Positions 8,909 through 16,999 of a stretch of 64,000 bases of DNA are shown piece by piece. Made by a program: the position numbers and the translations under genes. The DNA comes from Tidjanibacter massiliensis (GTDB taxonomy: Bacteria > Bacteroidota > Bacteroidia > Bacteroidales > Rikenellaceae), in assembly GCF_900104605.1 (NCBI RefSeq), contig NZ_LT629960.1:2033883-2097882 (forward strand). The letters are read 5' to 3'. The notes beneath the pieces were generated by a model. That model did no database searches, had not been told where the DNA came from, and worked only from the letters and a program-made list of their open reading frames with translations. The first letter of the stretch is position 1. Every line of letters starts with the position of its first letter.

Positions 8909-9937
8909 ATGGGAAGGTCGTCAGTGCTTTTGATATATACCGGCGGTACGATAGGAATGAAGACGGACCCCGTTACGGGGACGCTCGTACCGTTCGACTT
9001 TAACGGTATTTATGACGAATTTCCGTCGCTCCGGCGGCTGGACGTGGACCTTGAGGTGCTGCCTTTCGAGCCTATCGATTCGTCGAATGTGGCCCCCGAA
9101 CTCTGGGTGAGGCTGGCGGATATCATCCGGGAGAATTACGAGCGTTATGACGGATTCGTGGTGCTGCACGGCACCGACACCATGTCGTATTCCTCCTCCG
9201 CCCTCAGTTTCATGCTCGAAAACCTCGGCAAGCCGGTGGTGTTCACCGGCAGCCAGATACCCATCGGAGTGCTGCGCACCGACGGCAGGGAGAATCTGAT
9301 TACCGCCATCGAGATTGCGGCCGCCAAGGAGGAGGGGCGGGCCATTGTACCCGAGGTGTCGCTCTATTTCCAGAACAGGCTGTTCCGGGCGAACCGGACG
9401 AAAAAGCACAGCGCCGAGGAGCTCAGCGCGTTCGCTTCGCACAACTATCCCGCGCTCGCCGACGTGGGCGTGGGCATCCACTACCGTTACGGCGCAATAT
9501 GCCGCTGCGACGCCGGGAAGACCTTCTCGGTGAATACCGCCGTATCGCAGGACGTGGCGGTCGTCAAGATATTTCCCGGCATGACCGAGCCTGTTTTCCG
9601 GGCCATGCTTTCGGCCGAAGGGGTGAGGGGCGTGGTGCTCGAAACCTACGGGGCGGGAAATGCACCTACGTTCGGATGGTTCATCGGAGCGCTGGAAGAG
9701 GCCATATCGCGGGGGGTACATGTGCTGAACGTGACGCAGTGCGTGAGCGGTTCGGTGAATATGGATATTTACGAAACCGGTCGGCGCCTGCAGGAGGCAG
9801 GCGTCATCAGCGGCCGCGACATCACGACCGAGGCGGCGCTTGCCAAAATGATGTGCCTGCTCGGCCGCGGCTGCGGTACGGCCGAGTTCGTGGAGCTCAT
9901 GAGGCACTCCGTTCGGGGTGAGATGACCGAGGAGTGA
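8909..9937 (+). CDS. ansA: Type I (cytoplasmic) L-asparaginase
   Basis: 342 residues without a signal peptide, matching cytoplasmic type I asparaginases that hydrolyse L-asparagine to aspartate and ammonia. The catalytic motif TGGTIG is at residues 11-16 (nucleophile Thr14), and the second active-site block 'LHGTDTMSYSSSAL' is near residues 85-98. 'GSQIPIGVLRTDGRENL' is also typical. The ATG at 8909 places the catalytic Thr at the usual distance. A CATATTTG box at 8873-8880, one base off the TAnnTTTG consensus, could be its promoter. It appears to be a single gene. Confidence 0.93.
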   Translation: MGRSSVLLIYTGGTIGMKTDPVTGTLVPFDFNGIYDEFPSLRRLDVDLEVLPFEPIDSSNVAPELWVRLADIIRENYERYDGFVVLHGTDTMSYSSSALSFMLENLGKPVVFTGSQIPIGVLRTDGRENLITAIEIAAAKEEGRAIVPEVSLYFQNRLFRANRTKKHSAEELSAFASHNYPALADVGVGIHYRYGAICRCDAGKTFSVNTAVSQDVAVVKIFPGMTEPVFRAMLSAEGVRGVVLETYGAGNAPTFGWFIGALEEAISRGVHVLNVTQCVSGSVNMDIYETGRRLQEAGVISGRDITTEAALAKMMCLLGRGCGTAEFVELMRHSVRGEMTEE

Positions 9938-10164
9938 GGCCCGCCCGCCGCGGGGAGACCGTTCCGGCAAATGGCAGGATGCCCCGGAAACAGCGGGAAC
10001 AGGGTCTGACCGGGATAATAGGTGTATTTTTTTAGAAGAAAAAAAATTTCTATATTTCGGAGGTTTTTAAGCTGGCAGTATGTCTTTTTACTGACATGCC
10101 GGTTTGGGTATCAAGCGGATTTGATGTTTAAATAATTGAAAATCTGCTTTTTATCTGCAAAAAG

Positions 10165-10252
10165 GGAGAAATGACCGAGTGGCTGAAGGTGCGCGCCTGG
10201 AAAGTGCGTATACCCCAAAAGGGTATCGTGGGTTCGAATCCCGCTTTCTCCG
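10165..10252 (+). tRNA. tRNA-Ser (GGA)
   Basis: An 88-nt type II tRNA: acceptor GGAGAAA/TTTCTCC, a long variable arm (TACCCC AAAA GGGTA), GGTTCGAATCC in the T arm and anticodon loop CTGGAAA, giving anticodon GGA. The 3' end is followed by CA rather than an encoded CCA. Confidence 0.95.
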
Positions 10253-10399
10253 CAGTTCGTCCGGCCCGTTTTTTTCGGAGAGGCGGACAGTGTTTTTTGA
10301 CTGCGATGCAGTGCGGTCTGAACGGCCCGCACGGAAAGGGAGAGCTTTTATTTGACTAACGATAAAAACAATAAGTCTAATCAATTCTAAATTAAAGCT

Positions 10400-11206
10400 A
10401 TGAAAAAACTTTTTTTGATTCTGGCAGCGGTAGGCGTTATGGGCTTTTCGGCTGTGAATGTTTACGCTCAGGAGGCAGAAACCCAGGCGCCCGAAGCTGA
10501 AGCTACGGAGCAGGTGGCAGCCGAGGTAGAGACCGAGGTGGTGGGCATCAACCCCGAAACCGAAGTCGAGGGTACTCCGATGCACCAGGCCATCAAGCAG
10601 AAATTCCTCGAGGGCGGTGCAGGCTGGATGACGCCGGTGTTGTTGTGCCTTATCTTCGGTCTGGCTATCGCTATCGAACGTATACTTTATCTCAACCTCG
10701 CTTCCATCAACACCAAGAAGTTCATGGCGCAGATTGAGGAGGCCCTCAAGAAGGGCGGCGTTCCTGCCGCTATGGAGATTGCCCGCAACCAGCGCGGTCC
10801 GGTTGCCAGCATCTACTATCAGGGACTGAGCCGTTACGGCGAAGGACTTGAGGTCGTTGAGAAGAGCGTGGCTTCCTACGGTTCCGTACAGATGGGTCTC
10901 ATGGAGAAGGGTCTTACGTGGATTTCGCTCTTCATCGCCCTCTCCCCTATGTTGGGATTTATGGGTACCGTGGTCGGCATGATTCAGGCTTTCGACGCCA
11001 TTCAGGCAGCAGGCGACGTGTCCGCTACCTTGGTGGCAGGCGGTATCAAGGTGGCCCTTCTGACGACGCTCGCCGGTCTTATCGCGGCTGTCATCCTGCA
11101 GTTGTTCTATAACTACATCGTTTCCAAGATAGACACGCTGGTCATCAACATGGAAGACAGCTCTATCATCCTGGTGGATATGCTTACGGAGTACAATAAA
11201 AAATAA
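10400..11206 (+). CDS. exbB: MotA/TolQ/ExbB proton-channel family protein
   Basis: 268 residues. An N-terminal signal-like segment (1-23, ending VYAQ) and an acidic Ala/Glu-rich linker (to about 60) precede the ExbB core of three membrane helices near residues 74-97, 172-200 and 215-238. The signature region 'SLFIALSPMLGFMGTVVGM' is clear. ExbB forms the pentameric inner-membrane channel that uses the proton gradient to energise outer-membrane transport through TonB or TolR-like partners. It is the first of four close genes with a small membrane protein and two ExbD paralogues. A TTTATTTG box at 10347-10354 (one mismatch to TAnnTTTG) may be its promoter. Confidence 0.92.
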   Translation: MKKLFLILAAVGVMGFSAVNVYAQEAETQAPEAEATEQVAAEVETEVVGINPETEVEGTPMHQAIKQKFLEGGAGWMTPVLLCLIFGLAIAIERILYLNLASINTKKFMAQIEEALKKGGVPAAMEIARNQRGPVASIYYQGLSRYGEGLEVVEKSVASYGSVQMGLMEKGLTWISLFIALSPMLGFMGTVVGMIQAFDAIQAAGDVSATLVAGGIKVALLTTLAGLIAAVILQLFYNYIVSKIDTLVINMEDSSIILVDMLTEYNKK

Positions 11207-11232
11207 TCAGTTTCACACCACCTTACAGTAAT

Positions 11233-11712
11233 ATGAACAATAAGATTTTCAAATATATCAAATACCTCAGCTACGTGCTGTTGCTGCTCGGCGTCGGGGT
11301 ATTCGTATATTTCGTCGTCGCTTCGGTACTCTATCCGGAGCCTGCGACGGAATTCCCGGTGGGTACCGTGGGCAATGCGATGGGTGTGAATGTCATGCTG
11401 ATTTATGCCTATGTGGTATTTGCCGTCGCGCTGGTACTTGCCATCATGTTCCCCCTTATCAACATCATCAGTAATCCCAAGGGCGCCATGCGTACCCTGA
11501 TTGGCGTTGTGGCGATGTTGGTAATATTCTTCGTGAGCTATCTCCTTTCGAGCGACGCTCCGGTGCCGAATCCTGCTGCGAACGGTTATTTTACCAATTC
11601 GGCCGTGCTTAAGCTGACCGATGTCGGCCTGTATGCGGGTTACGCTATTTTTGTCATTGCAATTCTGGTCATCCTTTGGGGAGAGATAAGGAGTGCGGTA
11701 AAGAAAGGCTGA
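11233..11712 (+). CDS. Small four-helix membrane protein in the exb operon
   Basis: 159 residues with four hydrophobic stretches (about 11-32, 55-82, 92-108, 130-152) and no recognisable catalytic motif. It sits 26 bp after exbB and 18 bp before the first exbD, in the same direction, so it is almost certainly co-transcribed and probably works with the proton channel. I do not recognise it outside this context. It could be an assembly or regulatory subunit. Confidence 0.8.
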   Translation: MNNKIFKYIKYLSYVLLLLGVGVFVYFVVASVLYPEPATEFPVGTVGNAMGVNVMLIYAYVVFAVALVLAIMFPLINIISNPKGAMRTLIGVVAMLVIFFVSYLLSSDAPVPNPAANGYFTNSAVLKLTDVGLYAGYAIFVIAILVILWGEIRSAVKKG

Positions 11713-11730
11713 TTTGAAAAGTAAATTAAT

Positions 11731-12312
11731 ATGGCAATAGATAAAAGAAAAATCCCGGAAATCAATGCCGGCTCGATGGCCGACATTGCCTTCCTGCTGC
11801 TGATTTTCTTCCTTGTCGCCACCACCATGAACACGGACACCGGTATTCAGCGTGTCCTGCCCCCCTGGGTCGATAATCCTACGGACGATGCGCCTCCCAT
11901 CAAGGAGCGTAACCTGATGCAGGTAAAGGTCAATCAGTATGACCAGATACAGGTTCAGGGCAAGCTGGTGCACCTGTTGCAGGTGAAGGACCTCGCAAAG
12001 GATTTTATCCTGAACCTGGGGAACAGCGAAGACCTTCCCGAAAAGGTCATGACCGACATAGAGCTTTTGGGGCCCTATCCGGTCAGCGAAGGGGTGATAT
12101 CGCTCCAGAACGACCGCGGTACGAGCTACGACATGTATATCAAGGTACAGAACGAACTGACGCGTGCCTTTAACGAAATCCGTGATGCCGTGGCGCGCGA
12201 GCGGTTCGGTGCTTCGTTCAGCGAGCTCGACGAGGCGAAACGCAAGGCTATCCAGCAGGCGGTTCAGACCAAGATATCCGAGGCCGAACCTAAAAACATA
12301 GGAGGAAATTAG
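11731..12312 (+). CDS. exbD: ExbD/TolR biopolymer transport protein, longer paralogue
   Basis: 193 residues: a short cytoplasmic N-terminus, one membrane helix (about 17-38) with the conserved proton-path Asp18 in 'GSMADIAFLLLIFF', and a periplasmic domain that is longer than usual because of an insert around residues 85-165 and a helical, charged tail. ExbD subunits sit inside the ExbB ring and couple proton flow to TonB. It is 1 bp from the next exbD gene, so the two are translated from one message. Confidence 0.92.
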   Translation: MAIDKRKIPEINAGSMADIAFLLLIFFLVATTMNTDTGIQRVLPPWVDNPTDDAPPIKERNLMQVKVNQYDQIQVQGKLVHLLQVKDLAKDFILNLGNSEDLPEKVMTDIELLGPYPVSEGVISLQNDRGTSYDMYIKVQNELTRAFNEIRDAVARERFGASFSELDEAKRKAIQQAVQTKISEAEPKNIGGN

Positions 12313-12313
12313 T

Positions 12314-12787
12314 ATGGCAGTTATAAGGAAAAAAGGTAACAAGGGTGTGCCGCCCATTTCGACGGCCTCCCTGCCCGACGTAATCTTCATGATTCTGTTC
12401 TTCTTTATGACGACCACATCCATGAAGGAGACCGAGTTGAGGGTGGCATTCACGCTGCCGGAGGCTACCGAAATCCAGAAGCTGGAGAAGAAGAGTCTCG
12501 TAAGCTACATCTATGTGGGACAGCCTACCAAGCAGCTTCAGGCCCAGTTCGGTACGGCACCCCGTATCCAGTTGAACGATACCTATCGTACTCCGCAGGA
12601 TATTCTGGACTTCATTGCTTCCGAGCGCGACAAGCTCAACGAAAGCGACCGCAATGCCATGTCGGTTTGTATCAAGGCCGACCGTTATACGAGAATGGGT
12701 ATCATTACCGACGTGAAGCAGGAGCTTCGTAAGGCGAATGCCCTTCGTGTGACTTATGCGGCGTCCAAATCGCTGGGATACAATTAG
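12314..12787 (+). CDS. exbD: ExbD/TolR biopolymer transport protein, shorter paralogue
   Basis: 157 residues with the ExbD layout: one membrane helix (about 18-36) with the conserved Asp22 in 'SLPDVIFMILFFFM', then a periplasmic domain ending in 'MGIITDVKQELRKANALRV', the classic ExbD C-terminal helix and strand. A GGAGGA sequence (12301-12306) precedes the ATG by 7 bp, unusual for this phylum and inside the end of the preceding gene. A strong terminator follows 24 bp after the stop, so the operon ends here and no tonB gene is attached. Confidence 0.92.
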   Translation: MAVIRKKGNKGVPPISTASLPDVIFMILFFFMTTTSMKETELRVAFTLPEATEIQKLEKKSLVSYIYVGQPTKQLQAQFGTAPRIQLNDTYRTPQDILDFIASERDKLNESDRNAMSVCIKADRYTRMGIITDVKQELRKANALRVTYAASKSLGYN

Positions 12788-12811
12788 TCGTAGAATATAT
12801 ACGTAGTTTTT

Positions 12812-12843
12812 GCGGGCGGCCGGAAGGGCGCCCGCATTTTTTT
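12812..12843 (+). terminator. Intrinsic terminator of the exbB-exbD operon
   Basis: A GC-rich hairpin (12812-12835, stem GCGGGCG/CGCCCGC) is followed by seven T residues (12837-12843). It lies 24 bp after the last exbD stop. Confidence 0.88.
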
Positions 12844-13320
12844 GTTGCCTGCCGCTGCGGAACCGTTCCCTCTCCTGCCGCAGGAGTGAGACGGGGGATG
12901 GGAAAGCAAGGGAGGGGCCGACGAGGCGGACAGGAACCGTCGGCCGTTGCGGAACGGTTTTCGGGCGTGTCGGCCGGGAACGGTATGTCGGTGCAACTGT
13001 CGTAGTATAGCGGGGACGGCCGGGGGCCGGAGCTACGGGTGACGGAGAAAGTCAATGTATGGGGCTGGTTTAGCAAACCGGAATGCAGGGCTATGGATGA
13101 CGGAAAAACGAAGTGTGGAATCCGAAGTACGGACTGGCGTGCGCGCGGGAAGAGGTATTGTGTAAGAAAAAAGTTTAAAAGGAATGGCCGGGGGCTGCTC
13201 GGAAGACGATGGCCTGCGGGACGGGACGATTGTGTGGAGAAAGGGCTAATCGGGCGGTGTGAGGTACTCCGGATGGGCTGGTAGGCCTGCTGGGACCGTA
13301 TGTTCCGGAAGCCGTTCGGC
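12844..13320 (+). other. Non-coding stretch with no recognisable gene
   Basis: Between the exb terminator and the tRNA-His terminator I see only short frames without family resemblance or plausible starts. There are no repeats, tRNA or clear promoter. Confidence 0.6.
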
Positions 13321-13321
13321 A

Positions 13322-13352
13322 ATAAAAAAGGCCTTCCTCTAAGAAGGCCTTC
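13322..13352 (-). terminator. Intrinsic terminator of tRNA-His
   Basis: A 9-bp stem (13328-13336 with 13343-13351) and 6-nt loop lie just past the tRNA 3' end. On the minus strand the hairpin runs into a T-rich tract. Confidence 0.88.
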
Positions 13353-13354
13353 GG

Positions 13355-13429
13355 GGTGGAAGATGGGGCTCGAACCCACGACACCCAGAACCACAATCTG
13401 GTGCTCTAACCAACTGAGCTACATCCACC
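13355..13429 (-). tRNA. tRNA-His (GTG)
   Basis: The reverse complement gives a cloverleaf with anticodon loop TTGTGGT in a CCAGA/TCTGG stem (anticodon GTG), GGTTCGAGCC in the T arm and the extra G-1 opposite C73 expected of tRNA-His. One T-T mismatch (position 6:67) is present in the acceptor stem; the other pairs are canonical. Confidence 0.93.
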
Positions 13430-13461
13430 ATATAGCGTACCCTTCAGCGGATACGCGGATG

Positions 13462-13492
13462 CAAATGTAATATACTTTTTTGTTTTTACAAA
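13462..13492 (-). promoter_or_regulatory. Promoter of tRNA-His
   Basis: Minus-strand TTTG (13492-13489), a 19-bp spacer, then TACATTTG (13469-13462), 32 bp before the tRNA. This matches the Bacteroidetes -33/-7 consensus. Confidence 0.75.
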
Positions 13493-13566
13493 AAATGGGG
13501 TTAAAATAGTGTTGCGGCACCTTTCCCTATCTGGGCGCCGGGGTGGCGAGCCGTATCGTTCGGCCC

Positions 13567-14466
13567 TTAGCGTTTTCGGTCGGGAAGGATGACCGGCAGC
13601 GCACCGTGCTCGCATGTGATGTCGATGGGGAACGATGGGCCGGGCTGGCCGTCCACATCCGTATGTTCGTCCCGGTCGCACTCCGCGTGAAGTCGGCTGC
13701 ACCGGATGTGAACGATGCCTTCCGGGTAGCGCCGGCGGTGAAGCAGCCGGGGCAGGTACCGGATGGCCGTGTGCAGGGTGTCGAGCGGCGTATCGCCTTT
13801 GAGTACCAAAATGTCGAGCAGGCCGTCGTCCCCCTCGGAGAGATAGGCGAGCGGCAGCGTGCCGGCCGTGCGTCCGTTGAAGACGAAGAAGATGATGGCA
13901 TTGCCTCGGAAGTCGCCTCCGTCGGAGGTGATGGAGAGCTCCATCTTACGGAAACGCGGCAGGTCGCCTATCCCGTTGATGTAGTAGGCTATTTTGCCGA
14001 GGTTGTTTTTCCATGCGGTCGGCGTTTTCTGGGATACGTCGGTGAAGAGACCGCAACTGAAGACATTCGCGAAGTAGCGGCCGTTTGCCCGTCCGAGGTC
14101 CATGGCGTGAATGCGTCCTGCGAGTATCGCCCGGCATGCCTCTTCGATGTCGGTCGGCATGCCGAGTAGGGTGGCGAAATCGTTGGCCGTTCCTGCAGGC
14201 AGTACTGCGACGGGCAGGTTCAGTCCCATCCCCTTTATCAGATTCACTGCGTAATTGATGCTGCCGTCGCCTCCGGCCAACAGCAGGTGGTCGAAGCTGC
14301 CGTCCACTGCGGCGAGGACCGCTTCGTCGCCGGCATCGAACGCAAGACGGTGAAACAGCATGTGTAGGCCGTGAGCCTGGTAGAGTTCGATGATGCGGTC
14401 GAAGCGGCCGGTTACCGGGCTCTCTCCCGAAGAGGGATTATAGATGAAGAGTACTTTTCGTAACAT
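13567..14466 (-). CDS. Diacylglycerol kinase-type lipid kinase (DagK/YegS family)
   Basis: 299 residues from the ATG at 14466, chosen because the family begins directly with the 'MLRKVLFIYNPSSG' strand; an upstream ATG would add 80 Pro/Arg-rich residues. The ATP-binding motif LLAGGDGSIN (about 58-67) and 'LPAGTANDFA' (about 84-93) are those of the DAGK catalytic domain. A C-terminal beta domain completes the fold. The family phosphorylates diacylglycerol or similar lipids and recycles lipid intermediates at the inner membrane; the substrate here is not determined. It is a single gene on the minus strand. Confidence 0.9.
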   Translation of the reverse strand: MLRKVLFIYNPSSGESPVTGRFDRIIELYQAHGLHMLFHRLAFDAGDEAVLAAVDGSFDHLLLAGGDGSINYAVNLIKGMGLNLPVAVLPAGTANDFATLLGMPTDIEEACRAILAGRIHAMDLGRANGRYFANVFSCGLFTDVSQKTPTAWKNNLGKIAYYINGIGDLPRFRKMELSITSDGGDFRGNAIIFFVFNGRTAGTLPLAYLSEGDDGLLDILVLKGDTPLDTLHTAIRYLPRLLHRRRYPEGIVHIRCSRLHAECDRDEHTDVDGQPGPSFPIDITCEHGALPVILPDRKR

Positions 14467-14724
14467 ATACTGTAATGTTTCCGACGGAGAACCGGGCAGG
14501 CCGTGGAGTACCGGGAACGGGGTCCGTGCTTTTCCCTGCTCTTCGGGAAATTCCGGAGTATGTTCCGGAGGCCGTGCAGGCGGAGGCGAAGGATAGCCCG
14601 ACGGTGCTTCCGGGCCGTGTCCCTGTCTTGTGCCGATGGCTTTCTCCATGGGTAAAGGTAGGCATTTATATCGGAAACGGTATATACCGGCAGGAATAGT
14701 TTGCATGGTCTCCGTCGGCGGCCC

Positions 14725-14780
14725 TTTTCGGGAGGAGAAAGAAAAGGGACGAACGACGAAAACGCCGTCCGTCCCTTTCG
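14725..14780 (-). terminator. Hairpin downstream of the aldo/keto reductase gene
   Basis: Inverted repeat 14743-14751 with 14770-14778, extended by further pairing inside (GACG/CGTC), 22 bp past the reductase stop. The T-run on the minus strand is weak. Confidence 0.5.
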
Positions 14781-14800
14781 TGTCTCCCTTTCGGGCAGGA

Positions 14801-15664
14801 TTATTTGTTGGCCGGATTGAACTTCTTGTCGTAGTCGAGCAGGAAGCGGACCAGCTCCGGGTCGCGGTGCGACCCCTGAAATTCGCGGGGCCGGTCGAGC
14901 GGCCGGATGGAATCCATCTCCGCGGCGGAGAGCTCGAAATCGAAAATATCCAGATTCTCCTTCATGCGGTCGATGTGCGTGGTTTTCGGGATGGCGATGA
15001 TGCCGCGCTGGATGAGGTACCGCAGGGCCACCTGCGCAACCGTTCTGCCGTGGCTTTCGGCGATGGCTTGGAGCGTCGGATTTTCGAACAGGTCGGCATC
15101 GGCCTGTGCTATCGGTGCCCACGCCATGATTTTCGTTCCGTATTGTTCCATCTCCCTTTCCGAATCCCACTGTTGGCTGAAGACATTCGTCTTCAGTTGG
15201 TTGACAGCCGGTTTAATCTCTACGTTTTCGGCCAGGTCCACGAACCGGTCGGGGTAGAAGTTGCTTACTCCGATGGCGCGTACCTTGCCGGCCCGTACAG
15301 CCTTTTCCATGGCCCGATACGTTCCGTAATAGTCGGCGAAGGGCTGGTGTATCAGCAGCAGGTCGATGTAGTCGGTATGCAGCTTGCGCAGGGACTCTTC
15401 GATGCTGGCTGCCGCCCGCTCTTCGCCGGCATTGCTAATCCATACCTTGGTGGTGATGAAGAGTTCGCTGCGGGGAATGCCGCATTTGGCGATGGCGGCG
15501 CCGACGCCCGCTTCGTTGTAGTAGGCTTGGGCCGTGTCGATGCTGCGGTAGCCCGCACCAATCGCATCGAGCACGCACCGTTCGCACGTTTCGGGGGCAA
15601 CCAGATAGACTCCGTACCCCAACTGCGGCATTTCAACGCCGTTGTTCAGTGTCACGCTCTGCAT
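14801..15664 (-). CDS. Aldo/keto reductase
   Basis: 287 residues from the ATG at 15664; the longer frame to 15814 would run through the promoter region. It shows the AKR (beta/alpha)8 signature: 'GYRSIDTAQAYYNEAGVG' with catalytic Asp and Tyr (near residues 45-55), the active-site Lys in 'ELFITTKVWI', 'DLLLIHQPF' with His, 'AIGVSNFYPDRF', and the cofactor loop 'IPKTTHIDRMKENLDIF'. This is the 2,5-diketogluconate/methylglyoxal reductase-like group using NADPH. The physiological substrate is unknown. A TATCTTTG promoter box lies 29 bp upstream. Confidence 0.93.
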   Translation of the reverse strand: MQSVTLNNGVEMPQLGYGVYLVAPETCERCVLDAIGAGYRSIDTAQAYYNEAGVGAAIAKCGIPRSELFITTKVWISNAGEERAAASIEESLRKLHTDYIDLLLIHQPFADYYGTYRAMEKAVRAGKVRAIGVSNFYPDRFVDLAENVEIKPAVNQLKTNVFSQQWDSEREMEQYGTKIMAWAPIAQADADLFENPTLQAIAESHGRTVAQVALRYLIQRGIIAIPKTTHIDRMKENLDIFDFELSAAEMDSIRPLDRPREFQGSHRDPELVRFLLDYDKKFNPANK

Positions 15665-15692
15665 AGTGTTTCGTTTTTTATTGATAGATGAA

Positions 15693-15700
15693 CAAAGATA
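15693..15700 (-). promoter_or_regulatory. -7 box of the aldo/keto reductase gene
   Basis: Minus-strand TATCTTTG, a perfect TAnnTTTG, 28 bp before the ATG at 15664. No clear -33 TTTG. Confidence 0.6.
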
Positions 15701-15907
15701 CAGAGATTGTGCCATTCTCGCCTTATACATTTTACCTGAAGGATTACCTCTTTTCCGGATGGATACGGAACGGACGGCTGCTGCGGAATGTTTCCCGCAG
15801 CATATCGGCCGCACGGTATGCCCGCCCCTGGGCGGCCTGCACTCCGTTGTCCGGACAGGCTGCGGCGTATGTATGGGATGGATACGGAAAACTTCGGGGG
15901 GGGGAGG

Positions 15908-16951
15908 TCACATGTATTGTTCCATGGCGGGGGAGATGTGCATTTTCATCTCTCCGTTCCCGTCGGCATAGATGAGCAGGACGGCGAATTCGGGATGTTC
16001 CGCCAGCAGGGCCAGCGATCCTTCCAGTCCCAGTGCCATGTACATTGTCGCCATCGCGTCGGCGAGCGTGCAACTCTCCGCCACGACGGTGGCCGAAAGC
16101 AGGTTGCTTTCGGTATTTCCTCCCGTCGTAGGGTCGATGATGTGCGTGTATTTCCGTCCGTCGGGCCCCGTGTGGAAATTGCGGTAATTGCCGGAGGTGG
16201 CGATACCCGCCTCCGATACATTGATGACGGTGCTCGTGCTGGCGCCGGGAAGGTAATTTCCCTCATAGGGGGTGTCGATGGCGATGTGCCAGCGTTCGCC
16301 GGAGGGATTGACGCCGCGGCAGAAAATCTCGCCGCCCACATTGACGAGATAGTCCGATGCCCCTTCCTGTTCCAACATGCGGGCTATCTTGTCCACCGTG
16401 TAGCCTTTGGCGATGGAGTTGAGACCTATCTGTATCTCGGGATACTGCTTGATGAGTCGTCCTTCGCGTATGGTTATCTTCTCGTAACCGACGTACCGCA
16501 GCAGCGAATCCACGTTCACCTCGGCTGCCTGTCGGCCGTCGATGAAACCGTAGGCGTCCACGAGGGGCTGTACGGTGATGTCGTACTTGCCGCCGGAGAG
16601 TTCGCTGACACTGCGGGCGAGCTCGATGTTGCGGATGATGTCTTCGTTGAGCGAATCGGTCTCGTTGCGGTTGATGCGGCTGAGCAGCGAGCGGGGGTTG
16701 AATACCGACATGGAGCTGTCGGCCGCAGCGCATATCCCTTCTACCTTCTCCCGTAGACTGTCCGGCGCCTTGTCCGATACCGTTACCTTGTAGACGGTGC
16801 CGAGGGCGAATCCCTCGACGGTTTCTGCCGTTTCGGCGGGCCGTCCGCAGGCTGCGAGCAGAATGGCGGCCCCGACTGCCAGCGCGTTTCTCCTTCCGAT
16901 GTTGTTCCGGTGCCGTTTGCGGCCCTGTCCCGATGTCTCTCTTGTCTGCAT
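15908..16951 (-). CDS. apbE: FAD:protein FMN transferase (ApbE family) lipoprotein
   Basis: 347 residues with an N-terminal Arg-rich signal peptide and lipobox LLAAC (Cys about residue 36). ApbE enzymes attach FMN to Thr residues of membrane redox proteins such as NqrB/NqrC and RnfG on the outer side of the inner membrane. The key motifs are present: 'SGGKYDITVQPLVDAYGF', 'GLNSIAKGYTVDKIA', 'YLVNVGGEIFCRG', 'THIIDPTTGG' and 'CTLADAMATMYMALG' with the metal-binding Asp. It starts 48 bp after nfeD ends, so the two are likely an operon. A run of nine G lies 3 bp beyond the stop codon. Confidence 0.94.
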   Translation of the reverse strand: MQTRETSGQGRKRHRNNIGRRNALAVGAAILLAACGRPAETAETVEGFALGTVYKVTVSDKAPDSLREKVEGICAAADSSMSVFNPRSLLSRINRNETDSLNEDIIRNIELARSVSELSGGKYDITVQPLVDAYGFIDGRQAAEVNVDSLLRYVGYEKITIREGRLIKQYPEIQIGLNSIAKGYTVDKIARMLEQEGASDYLVNVGGEIFCRGVNPSGERWHIAIDTPYEGNYLPGASTSTVINVSEAGIATSGNYRNFHTGPDGRKYTHIIDPTTGGNTESNLLSATVVAESCTLADAMATMYMALGLEGSLALLAEHPEFAVLLIYADGNGEMKMHISPAMEQYM

Positions 16952-16999
16952 GGTATTCGTTCGTTTTTTTACGCTCCGTCCGGTGTGTGGGCGGAGGGC

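Noticed and set aside
13039..13284. 81-codon plus-strand frame between the exb operon and tRNA-His
   Set aside because: Composition and lack of any family pattern or upstream signals suggest chance.
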